This document shows positions 23,468 through 34,999 of a stretch of DNA of 64,000 nt, in pieces. The position numbers and the translations under genes are program-made. Under the pieces are notes generated by a model. That model ran no database searches, was not told the DNA's origin, and saw only the letters and a list, made by a program, of their open reading frames with translations. The stretch is from assembly GCA_948567375.1 (NCBI GenBank), contig OX419755.1, forward strand, positions 65,476,944-65,540,943. The letters run 5' to 3'. Source of the stretch: Lunularia cruciata. Its lineage: Eukaryota; Streptophyta; Marchantiopsida; Lunulariales; Lunulariaceae. Numbering within the stretch: position 1 is the stretch's first letter; every line of letters starts with the position of its first letter.

Positions 23468-25395
23468 ACAGATTGAGCAGAGCGATCATCTTTTCTCCTT
23501 GTTTCGATCCCAAGTGCACGTGCTACTGAACAGCGAAATTTAGCTTCACCTCATATCCAGACTCTCCTAACAGACTTCTTCAACCAGGCGGGTCGGATCC
23601 GGAAACGACTGAGTGGCAAATCAATCAACCAGCAGGACCCATGCGTATTATGATTAATGTAAAATATTCCTCATTACTACAGACGTTAAGGACTTGTGTT
23701 AGAGGTTCAACATATGAGAAATCTTCATCCGAGGATACCACCGAAAGAGATCTACAGAGCACGTTACATCCAAAAGTTGTAGATCCGTCCGCGTCTTTGC
23801 TGCTGGTAAATGGTAGGGTTGCTGGTAAAGTTCGAATCACAACAGAATATCAACTGCTAGGTCAAGGGATACAACAGAGACTCCACGTAGTTGAGTACTT
23901 GGAGAGAGTGAACTAAGAAAACCTTGTGTAAAATACCTGCATCAACTGGTGTTATCAAGTTGTCCGATACGCATGAAGGTCATATGATCATGAGTCGTGT
24001 AAATTCAACAGATCCTCTGCAATCTAGGGCCAAACTAGTATCAGGCGAGAACATAATGAATTACGTCGATCTTTGCATTCAAGCTCTACCTGGTGTACTT
24101 AGTAGGTACTCTCTCCAGACACGATATTATTCTTATTGAACTGTCATGAGGTTGAGGGTTTCTTTTTGTACGAAGATGATCGCGAAGTCCCGGAGACGGA
24201 TGGCTGCTGTCTAGATCTCGTCACCTTTAGTTTCTCGAAGTGTACAGTCATTTTTTGTCTCATTTTTATTGCAGCCGCATTGGTTCACGGATAGTCTGAG
24301 AATTTCTCGGTTTCTGGAACCATTTATTGCTCCGTTTCTGGAATCATTAGGTCAGTCCTTGTACTTGTACAGCTGATATTGATCAAATATGAAAGCGAAG
24401 ATGTACGAACTTGAAAGTATCTGTTGTACGTCGTTCATATGTACACTAGGGAGTTTCAAATGTAGAGTTACGGGTGACGCACTGAGATTCAACTTTTCTA
24501 CGGGTAAAAAGTCTCGCGACCATAAAATGTTACGGGAAATCGAAAAGGTAGCTCTGGCAACGGGGTCTTCATTCGTCGAATTTATCGAATTCTCTCGTAT
24601 ATCTAAACCCTAATGTACGATGGATAGTCAAAATCTACATTTCAAACCCCCTATTGTTGACATGAATTGACTGCTTTCGTCTGCTCGTCGTGCTTGGCAC
24701 TCGAGGATTGCAAAAGGAGAGCTCTCCTGCGAATACCAACCCTGCAGATTGAGGGTTACCCCCATTTTACACCTTATGTCTCATCCTTGCACGGCTTAAT
24801 GGTCTTTCCGTCCTTCTTGTTATTCTACGCTGTCACCATTTTCAGACAAACCCTTCATTTGTTGTTGCGCCACGGAATTTTCGTCAGGGACTGGGAAAAC
24901 TAAAGGTGACTATACTTTATGCATCCGTCTCTAATCCACCACATAAGCGTGCTTTATCTGGCTGTTAGCAAAGAAACTCGAAGCAGGAGAAGTTCGTGAC
25001 AGGAATATTACGGGTGGGAATGTTTCCCGAACACTAATTATTCAGTTTGGTTTAGTGTTATGTCTCTAATCACTCAATGTCATTTCTTCCGTTTAGTTTC
25101 ATGTAATCAATTAGTGCCACGAGATCGGGGTACTAAAATATAGAAGCCTATCTTTGTAGTAGACATGAACCCCATATCGACCATGTATAATAAGGAGCAA
25201 GATTATATAATAAATTGATTCATTCAAGAATACTGTATATTGATGGTTATCTCTCGTGTGAGGCTAAACAATGTTACAATTGATTGTAGAATTGTCTGAA
25301 ATAGAGAGGGCAAGTTTGGTAATTCAGTGTTTGAAAAGGTCTAGGCAGGATAAGACAAGTGAATTTCCGACTATGGATGTAATTTGAGTGCAAAA
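23468..25395. other. Downstream of ceramide synthase; no further gene recognised
   Basis: The first few hundred bases are presumed 3' UTR. The open frames at 23,641-23,916 and 24,389-24,613 show no family signature and no convincing splice context. CG dinucleotides remain common until about 25.1 kb, after which AT-rich transposon sequence begins. The missing left LTR of Copia element H may be within 25.0-25.4 kb, but I could not find its ends. Confidence 0.45.
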
Positions 25396-26440
25396 ATGAA
25401 AAACAATTACTTGAATAATGTGGAGAAGCTAATGAGCAAAAATGATAGTACTTGGAGATTCAGAACGAGAAACTTATTCAGAGGCCATGATCTTTGGGAT
25501 AAAGTTAAAGGAGCCGAGAAGAAACTTTTCGATCGATACATAAGACTTCAACAAGAACGCTAAAACAGCCTTGGCAATATCTATCCGGGAGTACGAGATC
25601 TTGCATATCAATAATTTTAAGACAGCAAAGTAAGTTTGGGATATATTTTACTATAAGTATGAGAATAAATCAGGAAATTGTTCTTGAGGCAACTTTTAAA
25701 TTCTCTTTAGATAATATAATTGATGGAGGAGAGAAGATGGACGAGAAGAGATTTATGAACGAGCGTCTGACTACCATAAAAAATTTTGAGTAGCCATTAT
25801 CATATGTGCAGATGAAAGGGGAAGATAAGGATCTAATGTTAGAAATAAAGGATGGTATAGCTTCTTCATTTTAGGACGTTGTAACGACAATAGAGAGAAA
25901 CAAAATGCAATAGCTTAAGAAGTTGTACAATTTCTTCATTTCAAGAAATATTCAAAGGGGAGACCATGCACAATGTAGCCATACAAGGAAGTATAGGTAT
26001 TGCTTGATTTCTAAAAACGATGGGGACATTTTAGGAAGAAGAAACTTGTAGAAAACTTAATAAGTCCTAGTAGGAAATGTAGAGCTGGAAAATAAGGGGC
26101 TGGAGTGTTTTCTTCATGAAAAACTGCCCCTGATTACTATTGAAGGTATGAATATTTTAAAAAAGAATATGAAGAATGGAGGACTGGAAAACCTCACATT
26201 TGATCAGATTGTACTGACTTTCCTAAAGAGGATACAGCCAAAAAGAAGAAGCTCTGTTTTAGCTCATAATTGATTGTCTATGATTCTCAAAAGACGTGGT
26301 GAATGGAATGAAGAGCTCTAATCACAAGATGTTTTCACAAGAATAGTTTTCTTATTTTATAAATATTGATGGTTCTTTTGTTGCTATGGATGATAAACTC
26401 ATCAGTAAAGTAAAAAGAGAAGGCAATGTATAAGTGCAAT
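25396..26440 (+). pseudogene. gag: Copia gag (UBN2-type) and protease-start remnant
   Basis: The Gag reading shows STWRFRTRNLFRGHDLWDKV near 25,450-25,510, the classic W.F...L.....LWD signature of Copia Gag. A degraded AKxxWD-like and RMxL-like region follows. At about 26,345-26,430 the text FSYFINIDGSFVAMDDKL resembles the segment after the protease DSGA motif in Copia elements (variable loop followed by V..... G.G.V). Many stops. The frame is lost at 26,440, where an inverted repeat begins. Confidence 0.65.
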
Positions 26441-26508
26441 AGCACACTAACTCACCAAATCATCATATTATGATAAGAAACTAGTGTTAGTGCGCTACTA
26501 CACTTATA
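26429..26508. repeat. 23-bp inverted repeat pair with 34-bp loop
   Basis: Arms 26,429-26,451 and 26,486-26,508 are complementary at 20 of 23 positions (cores TATAAGTG, TAGC and CACTAAC). They sit exactly where the Copia H reading breaks. They might be a miniature hairpin, or the two ends of a foldback or MITE-like element, or mark an insertion junction. The sequence cannot decide. Confidence 0.6.
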
Positions 26509-28879
26509 AATTTGAAATGATTAGATTCAAAGATGAGTACTTTATTGTCACTTCTTTCACTTCTTGTGCATAGACAAATCCTTGAAGAAGATAATGAGAC
26601 CAACCAAGGCATATCATAGAAATTTATAAAGGTAAACCCACTCACCCTTACAATAAATCCAATTAACTCTTGAAAGTGATAATTCAATTCAAAAGTCTTA
26701 TGTCTTTAAAGTCACTTTATTGAACTTCCTTTCCACAAGTCTAATAGTACCTCCAAAAGGTATCAACTCTTGTCCAAAGGTCATAATTTCCAAAGGCCGG
26801 AATCCTTTCCAAATGAATCAAGCCTTGTAAAACCAAAACATGTCTATGCAAGGAAAATATTCCATGGATTTTGATTTCCATCTAATTTCAACATTACAAT
26901 CCATTCACATGTCCATCAAGGTGTTGCTTTTAGACAATCACTTCTACACCAAGGATCAAACACACAAGGAATGAAGCAAAGCTTGTAAAGATTTGACATG
27001 AATACAAAACACAAAGGAATGACACTGCCCAAGGATGTAAAAATGACAAAGAGTGTAAGCAATTTCACTTATTAACCATTGAACTGAACAACATGGCAAG
27101 TTGAATGCTTGGCCTAAATATCCGGTCACTCAAAACTAAATGCTACATTGGTATAAATCCTAAGTATCCAACTGGTACGTATATTCCTTTGAAAAAGTAC
27201 TAATTGAATCCAAAGGATCTAGAGTCCTTCCTAAGGTTACCTTTCTCTATCTTCCAAGCTTCCTTAGGCACACCTACAAGAATTCTATCTAACTTCTTTG
27301 CTACACTCATTGAAGTAAATTCTAAGTAATCCTTAATCTTTAACATATTTCTCTGCATTCTATCTAATTTTATTGAAGCATCTTCTCATTTCTTTCCTTT
27401 AATCTTCTTAAATTAACTCCTAAGTTTTTGAAATAACTTAGTCTCATCCTCATATAGACTTCTACAAACTCAACTAAAATTGCTTGTAATCTCCTACATA
27501 AGACTCTTTCCTTGACTTACTTGCATTCCTTCTCTTTCAAGTCCTATCTCTTTGGGTTGGTGTCTGCTCCATTCTTTGAGACTAGTATATCTGGATTAGT
27601 ATTAGCATTTATCTTCTCAACTTAGATCATTGTGTGTGACATCTCTTGGATTCGAATGGTTGCCACCTTAGCTCTTCATTCAAATCTCTTATCTCCATCA
27701 CCTTGGCCTTTTGAAATTTGATCCATTTCCATTCCATCTTGCCCTTTTCTTATTTGATCTTCATACACTTTGCATCCTTCTTAGTGCATTCTTTCTTAAG
27801 TCTTTTATGACTAAGTATGCCATGCCTTGCATCTCCTTCGTATCCTTCTTGACGGCTTGCAACTTCTTATGTAGATGCTCTAACTATTTTGCCTACGATT
27901 CAACCTTGGCCATCAAGGTTCCATCTCTTCCTTCATCCTACATAAATCTTCTCTTATTGATGCAATTGAAGATTGCTACTTCTTCATCACTCTCCTAGAA
28001 TCTTCTAACTCCTTCTAAATGATTTGCCTATCACTCAAGAATTTCTTCAAGGTGCTATGCATCCACCTTGGTAACTCGCCTAAGCTTCTTACTTTTGCTC
28101 CTAATTGTTCCTCACAGACATTGATAAAAAATTGAATTGCTAAAACCACCTCTTCAATCAAGGTATCTAAGATTTTTTGTCAACAACCAATGGTTGCTAT
28201 TGTGCCACTTTTTCTTCATGACCTTTGGATTTGATCAAAACACCTCACCTTTGGAAGGGATGCTCTTACCTTGAAATTCCACCTTTCAAATAAATTTCAC
28301 CCATAAATTCATATGCTCATGATTTTTGCTCTAAATTTTCAAACTCTACAACTTTGGTGGCAATAGAAAAGCCTTGAAAAGATGCTTCCAAGGAGATAAA
28401 ACATTGCCTCATTTAAACTTTGACCATTTTTTGACCTCATTTAAACTTTGACCAAAAAGATATCAACCTTGAATTGCTCTTTGGGTAATTTTTTGACTTA
28501 GCCTTCCAAATTTATTTGGTAGGCTAAGTCAAATTTGGTAGGAAATCACTCCTTTGGAAGGAATAGACCCACCAAACCTTTGAAATACTCTCCAAACTAC
28601 ACAAAAACAAACAAAATTTGTAAACTTTGAAAATCCATGATAATAATCTAGCTACATGGTTGCATCAAGGGAATATGAAATATGTGGTATGTTCCAAGAA
28701 TTGTGCACAACCTTCCAAAGTACAATGAAATCATGAAACCAAGTATTCAATGGAAGTATTTGTGATGAGAAAGAATGTTGGATAAAAGATAAAATCAGAA
28801 TCTCAAGGTAGTTGCTAAAGGAACTAAAGGAAGGAAAGTTGCTTCTTATTTGAAGACTCATGGTGCTATTGGAGCAATA
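26509..28879. other. Unclassified AT- and pyrimidine-rich insert within Copia H
   Basis: H's protein text stops near 26,440 and resumes near 28,880, leaving about 2.4 kb that matches no expected Copia segment. The + strand is rich in CTTCTAAC and CCTTCC motifs. Open frames are short and low complexity. A duplicated TCATTTAAACTTTGACC segment occurs at about 28,408 and 28,438. It is probably another old insertion of unknown class. Confidence 0.4.
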
Positions 28880-29363
28880 ATTGAGACAAATTTATAGCAT
28901 GAAAGATATATCAATTCAAATTTAGAGTCTTAAAGATCTTGAAAGCAAAAATGATCATTGGTTTACCAAAGACCATTATTACAAAGAATTTTTATAAGGG
29001 TGTTTCAAGGGAAAGCAAGCAAGGTTAAAGTTTCTTGTAAGTGGCTCTACAAGGTCTAAGAAATTTTTCAAGCATCTTTGTGTTGATTTTTTAGACCTAT
29101 GCAAACCAAATCATATAAATTTTCCAATTATATTCTATTTATAGTGGATGATTTCTCATTAAGAGGTCATTTTTATTAGAAAATTCAGAAGCTTATGAGC
29201 AAATTTGAGGGTTAATTAATTTAGTTGAGAACTAAATGGTTGAAATGATATAGCAATGTTAAGATGATCAAACTATATAGTGGAAGAAAATTCCTTTTCA
29301 AAGCTTTTGAAGAGTTTTGTATAAGCATAGGTGAAAAATCCACCCACAATATCCTACACTCCA
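28880..29363 (+). pseudogene. Copia integrase remnant, N-terminal part
   Basis: Text includes KAKMIIGLPK, FYKGVSRESKQ, a decayed D-containing core with FQLYSI and FLLENSEAYEQI, then WKKIPFQSF and KIHPQYP just before element D. These align in order with the GAG_pre-integrase and rve domains of Copia. The catalytic residues are hard to assign because of stops. Confidence 0.7.
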
Positions 29364-30430
29364 TGTCATGGCATTTGCAACACCAAATTTAGTTTGCTCC
29401 CAAGACTATCACTAGAGTGATAGTCTTGGGAGTCACAATTATATCTATAGCTACAGAGGGACTACTTAGTGGTGACTAGATATTACATTAAGGTTCATGG
29501 TTGCACTGTTAGAGCCACCATTAATGCCATCAATACCATCAAATGTGCCATTAGGGTTGTACTCCTTGGTTGCTTGAAGAGTGTAGATTGACAAGTTTTT
29601 GTAGGATTCTTAATGGAAGCCTAGAGAGAGCCTACATAAGGTATACACTCACATGAAATGGTTGATCATTTTCGTTTAGGGAGTTACTAAAGCACATGCT
29701 ATCCAACTTTAGAGTGGGATACTAGATAGAGAATTGAGATGTAGAGTATGTGATGCTACCTGATTATAGGAAACCTCACCAACTTTGGCAGTTGCCTTTG
29801 GTTTGGAAAATCATATTGTGCTAAACATGTTGGAGGAGAGAATAATAACATCTAGATTTGGTAGAGAGACCTCATCTACAATGGTTACTTCTTCTAAGAT
29901 GCAACAAAGTAACCCACACCATGTTGGCTTTTGAAGGCAGAGTAGATAGCCCCAATCTTATAGAGAAAGGAGAGGGCTTAAACCTAGAGGGTTGCACATA
30001 GACCCTTACCATCATTTTTTGGTCAACAAATTTTAGTGTAGTGTTTCTTGTTGGACTTGTGGTGGACCTCACCACAAGAAGGACTGTACCCAAGGTAGTG
30101 GGGATGATACCTTTGGAACACCTCAGCCAACCTAGAGGTAGTATGACCATTGCCATAGATATGGTCATACTAGTGATGAATGCTTTGACCTACACTTGGA
30201 ATTACATGGTAGGACTACTATGGCAATAGTTAGAGGATCCACTGGTCATAGAGGACAAGGTGGTAGAGACACCTAGTAGAGACGCAATATTACTTCTAAT
30301 TCAGCAATGGTTACTTGGATTGAGTAGTTGAAGCAAAGATTAGCCAGCATGGCTATAGCTTAGAGGAGATCAGATCCAAGTGTTGAGGCTTCTACTTCTT
30401 ATGTTGGTGATAAAAATATGCTTGCCTCTA
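29364..30430 (+). pseudogene. gag: Element D: P fragment fused to gag remnant
   Basis: P runs to about 29,575 and then jumps into mid-gag at the codons equivalent to RTDKL in element B, a deletion of P's end, the 5' leader and the N-terminal half of Gag. The remaining Gag keeps pieces such as DRELR, SPTLAVAFGL, ERI, FGRETSSTMVTSS and the two zinc knuckles near 30,045-30,200 (degraded). A coiled segment matching TRIEQLEQRLASMAI follows at about 30,310. Confidence 0.75.
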
Positions 30431-30699
30431 TGTGCAAATCAAGACAAGTAGATGCATTTGCTATAATGACTAGAAGTCCAATACATGCTCTTGAGCTTAG
30501 ATGAACATTAGTGGAGTTGGACCTATTGAGAAGAGAGGCTAGTAGACAAGTTAGACTTTAAAGTCTTTCATATTTTCTAAGACACTATAGACCTTATCCA
30601 TGGCTCTTAAACATCCAAATGCAAGCATAGTAGGTGTAGATGGAAGGTAAGATTGACCAAATGCTAGTTAGCTACCTACTTCTACCATGGCTTTGTCTA

Positions 30700-31180
30700 A
30701 CACAATGGGGCGGCTTAGCTAATCATGCACTTCCTTTTGTTATCAACCAATGACATATTTACATTGGACTAGTCATACTACTAATAATGCTATGATGAGA
30801 GCCCATGCCATTGTAATAATAGAAAATTTTTATGATATATTCCTTGTTGGAGTAGTGCTATACCTATCTTAGCTAATCATGCACTCCTCTTTGTTACCAA
30901 CCAATGACATGTGTACATTGGACTAGTCATCCTACTGATAATTCTATGATGAGAGCCCATGACATTATAATACTAGCAAAGTTGTATGATATATTAGTTG
31001 GTGAGGTAGTGCTATACTTAGGAACTTTACCTCATCAAAATACTAGTGGAAATTTGCCCTCCTACCAACAATTGGTTGGGTGTCATAGTATAGCAAATGG
31101 TTTGGTTCAGTTGGTGCACCTAGTGTTGTATGTTGTCTGGCCCAACCATCCTTCCTTGCCTTCTTTATATTGGTTGTGAT
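30700..31180 (+). pseudogene. Element D protease remnant with internal duplication
   Basis: The region equivalent to the protease C-terminus is present twice in tandem (about 30,722-30,870 and 30,876-31,020). Both copies carry an HPTD.S.MRAH-like segment followed by YDILVG-like residues. The second copy continues to PSYQQLVG. The first half of the protease, with the DSGA motif, is not recognisable. Confidence 0.65.
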
Positions 31181-32869
31181 ATGTGTCTCATTGATCTTGT
31201 GTTGTTCTCTTTGTTTGCAACCTTCTTGATATAGCTACTTTGTTGTCTAATACTTTCGATGGTTTCCATCTTGACAAATTAAAGAATTCACTCATGTTTG
31301 AGTTATTACAATCTAGTCTAATTGATAGGAGTGATCTGAGGCATTCTATAAAGGCCATAACATCCATTGTAAGTTGTCATTCTTCACTTAAATAAAAGAA
31401 ACTGACACTTTCTATCAAATCTATAGCAAATTGATATGTAGAAACACAAGAACAATTTGAGTAGCATATGAAGAGTTTACTTTCTACCAAGTTGATCTTT
31501 AACCTCTCAAAGATCTTACAAATTAAGGTGATGGTTGTGATGATTTGGCTAGGTTATCAGTCTCTAACCATACAACCTATAATAAATAGATCTAGAGGCT
31601 TTAGGGTTGTGAGTGAGTAATGCACAAAAGAACTTACATAGTTTCATGAACATGTACAAGGCTGACAAAAATTTTGAAGTCAACACAAAATTGTTGTAGC
31701 CAATATAGGAGTTGGAGTATCTTCAATGAGGAGAAATTTTGATAAATCACTTTATGGGTTGGCATCTAAGAAGGCCGCCAAAATGTCAAACAAGCCAATT
31801 GAATTCTAATTTTGAGCTTGCTTACTTGCAACATACTTTGGTTATATTTTTTGTGTTTTTCCTTTGTTGTCAACTACCAACCTCTACCAAATATCATTCT
31901 CCAAGTTAGCAAGAAAACCACAAGAATTTGATCTTGTGCTAATCAGAGAAAGAATTTGACATTAGAAGTTTGTTTGACTGATTAAATCCTTGCACATTGT
32001 CCACGCTTTAATTGATCTCAACAATTCACCAACTCCATTCTGCAAGACTCAATCTCATCAAGCTTGGTAAAATTCTCAAATATTACATTGTCTCAATTCT
32101 AAGACTCTTTGGATTTTGGTAATTTTGACTTCTCAATTAAATTTTAGCACTTGGAATCCCTATTTGGTTTCATATTCCATCATCATAACATATATTAAAA
32201 AATATTTCCAATGACTTTAGACCAACGATAGAGAATTTGACCTTATACATGTTGTTGACTTTAGACCACCAATAGTGAATTTAACCTTATACATATTGTT
32301 GACGGTATCAACTCAAAATGCATCAGCTGCCAAAACATGCATGGATCATAGGTGCAAATTTCTTCTAATTTATCTATTTCGTAAGTCACATTTTGAAGCT
32401 CAAAACCTGCATTCTCTACAAATTGCATGTGTCGGCACAATCATAGATGATTCAAAGATCTACATCCAATTCATGGTACCTTCTTTCAACCTTTTGTTGA
32501 TCCGTGGCAACTCAAAGAAATCATGGTAATGGTCACAAAATCCCCTTGAGTATCAATCAATCTCCAAAACAAGTGTCAACCAATAGAGGAAGTGCTCTAC
32601 TTTTTGTTTTACAAATTTCAACATAATTAGCAAAGTCAAGTTATACATAAAATTTTGGTTACTTATTAACTAAGCAAGTTGTAGAGCACCTCCTTTGAGC
32701 TACAACACATGTTCCAAGCTAGACTCATGCTTCCATGGGATGCTTGGAAATCCACTAGCAAATTTGGGATGGATATAGAATAGTTTTTTTTGAAAGTTTT
32801 AGTAATATTTTTTTGAGTGCTGCTAAAATAAAGTAGTTGAAGTGTTAACTAATTTAGAACTCTCCAATT
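31181..32869. other. Unidentified insert within element D
   Basis: Element D's reading leaves the family consensus after the protease and returns at about 32,870 with the DNMT N-terminal leader. The 1.7 kb between holds no signature I can name. One stretch (31,250-31,800) reads open-ish on the + strand (LDKLKNSLMFELLQSSLIDR) but is unrecognised. An echo of TTTAGACCA.CAATAG.GAATTT.ACCTTATACAT occurs twice near 32,215-32,300. Confidence 0.4.
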
Positions 32870-33119
32870 TGATAAGAGACTCAAAATTATTGGCAAGGGT
32901 GTGGAAATGTAGTAAGTGCATATGGAGAGATATAAGTTCCTTATCATATTGTGGAGTTATGATTAGGAGTTGTAGCTTCATGCAAAGAGGTTGATACAAT
33001 ATGCTTTGAGTGGAGCCTTTGTACCCCTAGTGGACCAATTTGATAATGATCCTATGGAATCTATTACCTTGTCACCTTTGGATATCACACTTATTGCTTG
33101 GCAATATTTGGTAGAGTGA
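32870..33119 (+). pseudogene. Element D DNMT remnant, N-terminal leader
   Basis: Text resembles the B leader in order: SGAFVP (about 33,014), a decayed acidic stretch, then SPLDITLIAWQYLVE (about 33,074-33,115). It stops where element C is inserted. The same codon series continues without loss at 41,901 (VYLLYFFGGI), so C interrupted methyltransferase motif I. Confidence 0.8.
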
Positions 33120-33123
33120 GTAT

Positions 33124-33817
33124 TGTCATGCGTATATACATCGCTACACAACATACATTGCTGTCAACATCATACACTATAGAAGCACAACTCACGCATA
33201 AGTCATACATAGGCTCTAAAGTCCCACAATTGCACCCTAGCTTTGTTTACAATCAGATTGTTACAACTCTTGAATCCACTCAACTCAGATAAGTACTTGA
33301 TCTGTCACTCTATAAACTACCAACAACTAGGCACTAATTACAATCAAGCCACACCCACTCTAGCTAAGAGAATCCAGATGACGCTTGCCGGCCTCTGTCC
33401 ACCGTATCCAGGAGCTCATAGGCTCAACATCAGAGAAGTAAGCTCTCTGGAGTTGCACTTTGAAAGTATACCCATGGACTCAAGCTAGGTCTAAAATCCT
33501 AATGGTCCCACTGATGACGCACTTGACGATGCAAATGGTGCAAAGGGACGGTGGGCCCCACCATGAAGTCAATACCCTGAACAAGAAATCTGACCGTCAA
33601 AAAGTAGTCTCTGAGAAACTGCTAAAATAACTCTAACTACTATCAATGCAACTCTAGTGTCCGAGCAATCTAGATGCGACACTGCAAGTGACGTGACAAC
33701 TGTCATGCGTATATACATCACTACACAACAAACATCATTGTCAACATCATACATTATAGAAGCACAACTCACACATAAGTCATATATAGGCTCTAAAGTG
33801 CCACAATTGCCCCCTAG
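33124..33817 (-). repeat. Element C 3' terminus: PPT-Q-P-Q
   Basis: Reading - strand from the inside out: polypurine tract CTAGGGGGCAA (about 33,817-33,807), Q (33,806-33,701), AC-GT spacer (33,700-33,699), P (33,698 to about 33,250), a 20-bp piece resembling the polypurine-tract region (CTAGGGTGCAA, about 33,243-33,233), then outer Q (about 33,232-33,124). The outer Q ends at the target-site duplication. The P copy retains the GTGGGCCCCAC palindrome. Confidence 0.85.
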
Positions 33818-33973
33818 GTGGTGGTTAGGTCCCTCTAACTCGAGATAGCCATCTACTCCAAGTATATGGTATACCTTATGATGGGCAAAGATCAAGAGGC
33901 CGGGTGGTATGGAGCTCCATTGTTACTAGCCTATCTGCAATCTATACCATATAAAGAATGAACTAGTTATATG

Positions 33974-34125
33974 TCAACTACATCTAGGACATAACCACTG
34001 TCCTTGAGGAACCACCGTGAGGGGAGGATTCATACATGCTATATGCCATCCTCTTGAACAACTATCACACACTAACATAGAAGTAGCTCTACCAGAAGAG
34101 CCACATAACATATACCTCAAGCCTA
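33974..34125 (-). pseudogene. Element C PHD finger
   Basis: The C4HC3 spacing is kept from the second cysteine (MLCGSSG, VCDSC, GWHIAC, WLCPRC). The first cysteine is replaced by tyrosine (RYMLC). It shows that the PHD finger belongs to the family and is not a feature of B alone. A solo LTR is inserted just upstream in the reading direction. Confidence 0.85.
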
Positions 34126-34148
34126 CACGTACAAGTGCCAAGCTTGGG

Positions 34149-34889
34149 TGTAATACTCCAAGGACAAGAGAAGAGAGAAAACACAGATTGCACACTCAAA
34201 CATTCGATGCTCCAAGGGAGCACCTTCTCTTTATTATATAGACAAAGAGGATCTCCTACAAGGAAGCTACACCATAGGATTAGGGACATAGATAGGTGAC
34301 ATGTCAGCAAGCTCCACCCTTGGATTACTTACTTGGATGGGTGACCTGTCTGGTCTAGGTCCTATCTGGTTGGTCAAACAAGCTTTGACCAGAGGGAATC
34401 TTTTAGGGAATCTTCATGTAGGAATCTCAGAATCACATGAGTAAGGTACCATTGGAAAGCTCTCGACGAGACAAACCAAGGGAGAGGGAAGGCCAGCCTT
34501 TCCTCCATTGGGGGGGGGGAATCTGCACATTTTTGAGGCCTAATTCATCCGTTTAGGCCTCCAAAATTGCCTTCAGAGATTTCAGGCATATTTCGGTTCC
34601 TACTCTATTAGTAGAAGTCCCCTTTTGGTGATACCTCTTTTTGACCTGTTTAGTCCATCATGTGTAACATCCTTCCAGATGTTACCAAACCAATTCTCAC
34701 CTTTAAATCATATGTCTAGCTATTGGTTCTAAGGTTCTCAAGTCTATTTCGGTTTCTGCCCTATTAGTAGAAGTACTCTTTTGGTGATACTTCTATCTGA
34801 TCTATTTTGACCATCAGGTATAACATCATTCTAGATGTTACCAAACCGAATTTCACATCTAGATCATATGGCTAACCCTTGGTATTACA
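34149..34889. mobile_element. Solo LTR (741 bp) inserted in element C
   Basis: Ends are TGTAATAC and GTATTACA, an 8-bp perfect terminal inverted repeat. They are flanked by TTGGG (34,144-34,148 and 34,890-34,894). Removing it restores the AAGCTTGGGTCCATAG string seen in element B. No internal region is present. The right half contains two divergent copies of a roughly 155-bp unit with GTAGAAGT, TTTTGGTGATAC and GATGTTACCAAACC. The parent retrotransposon is not in this window. Confidence 0.82.
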
Positions 34890-34999
34890 TTGGGTCCATA
34901 GTACCATCAATGTTTGGGAGGTGGCATGGCGCACAATTGCGCACATGATCCTTCCAATAACACCATCATGTCCTTCTAACCCAAGGACTCCAGATGGTA

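Noticed and set aside
23641-23916. 91-codon open frame downstream of the ceramide synthase
   Set aside because: It lies in the likely 3' UTR and shows no family signature. Kept only as untranslated sequence.
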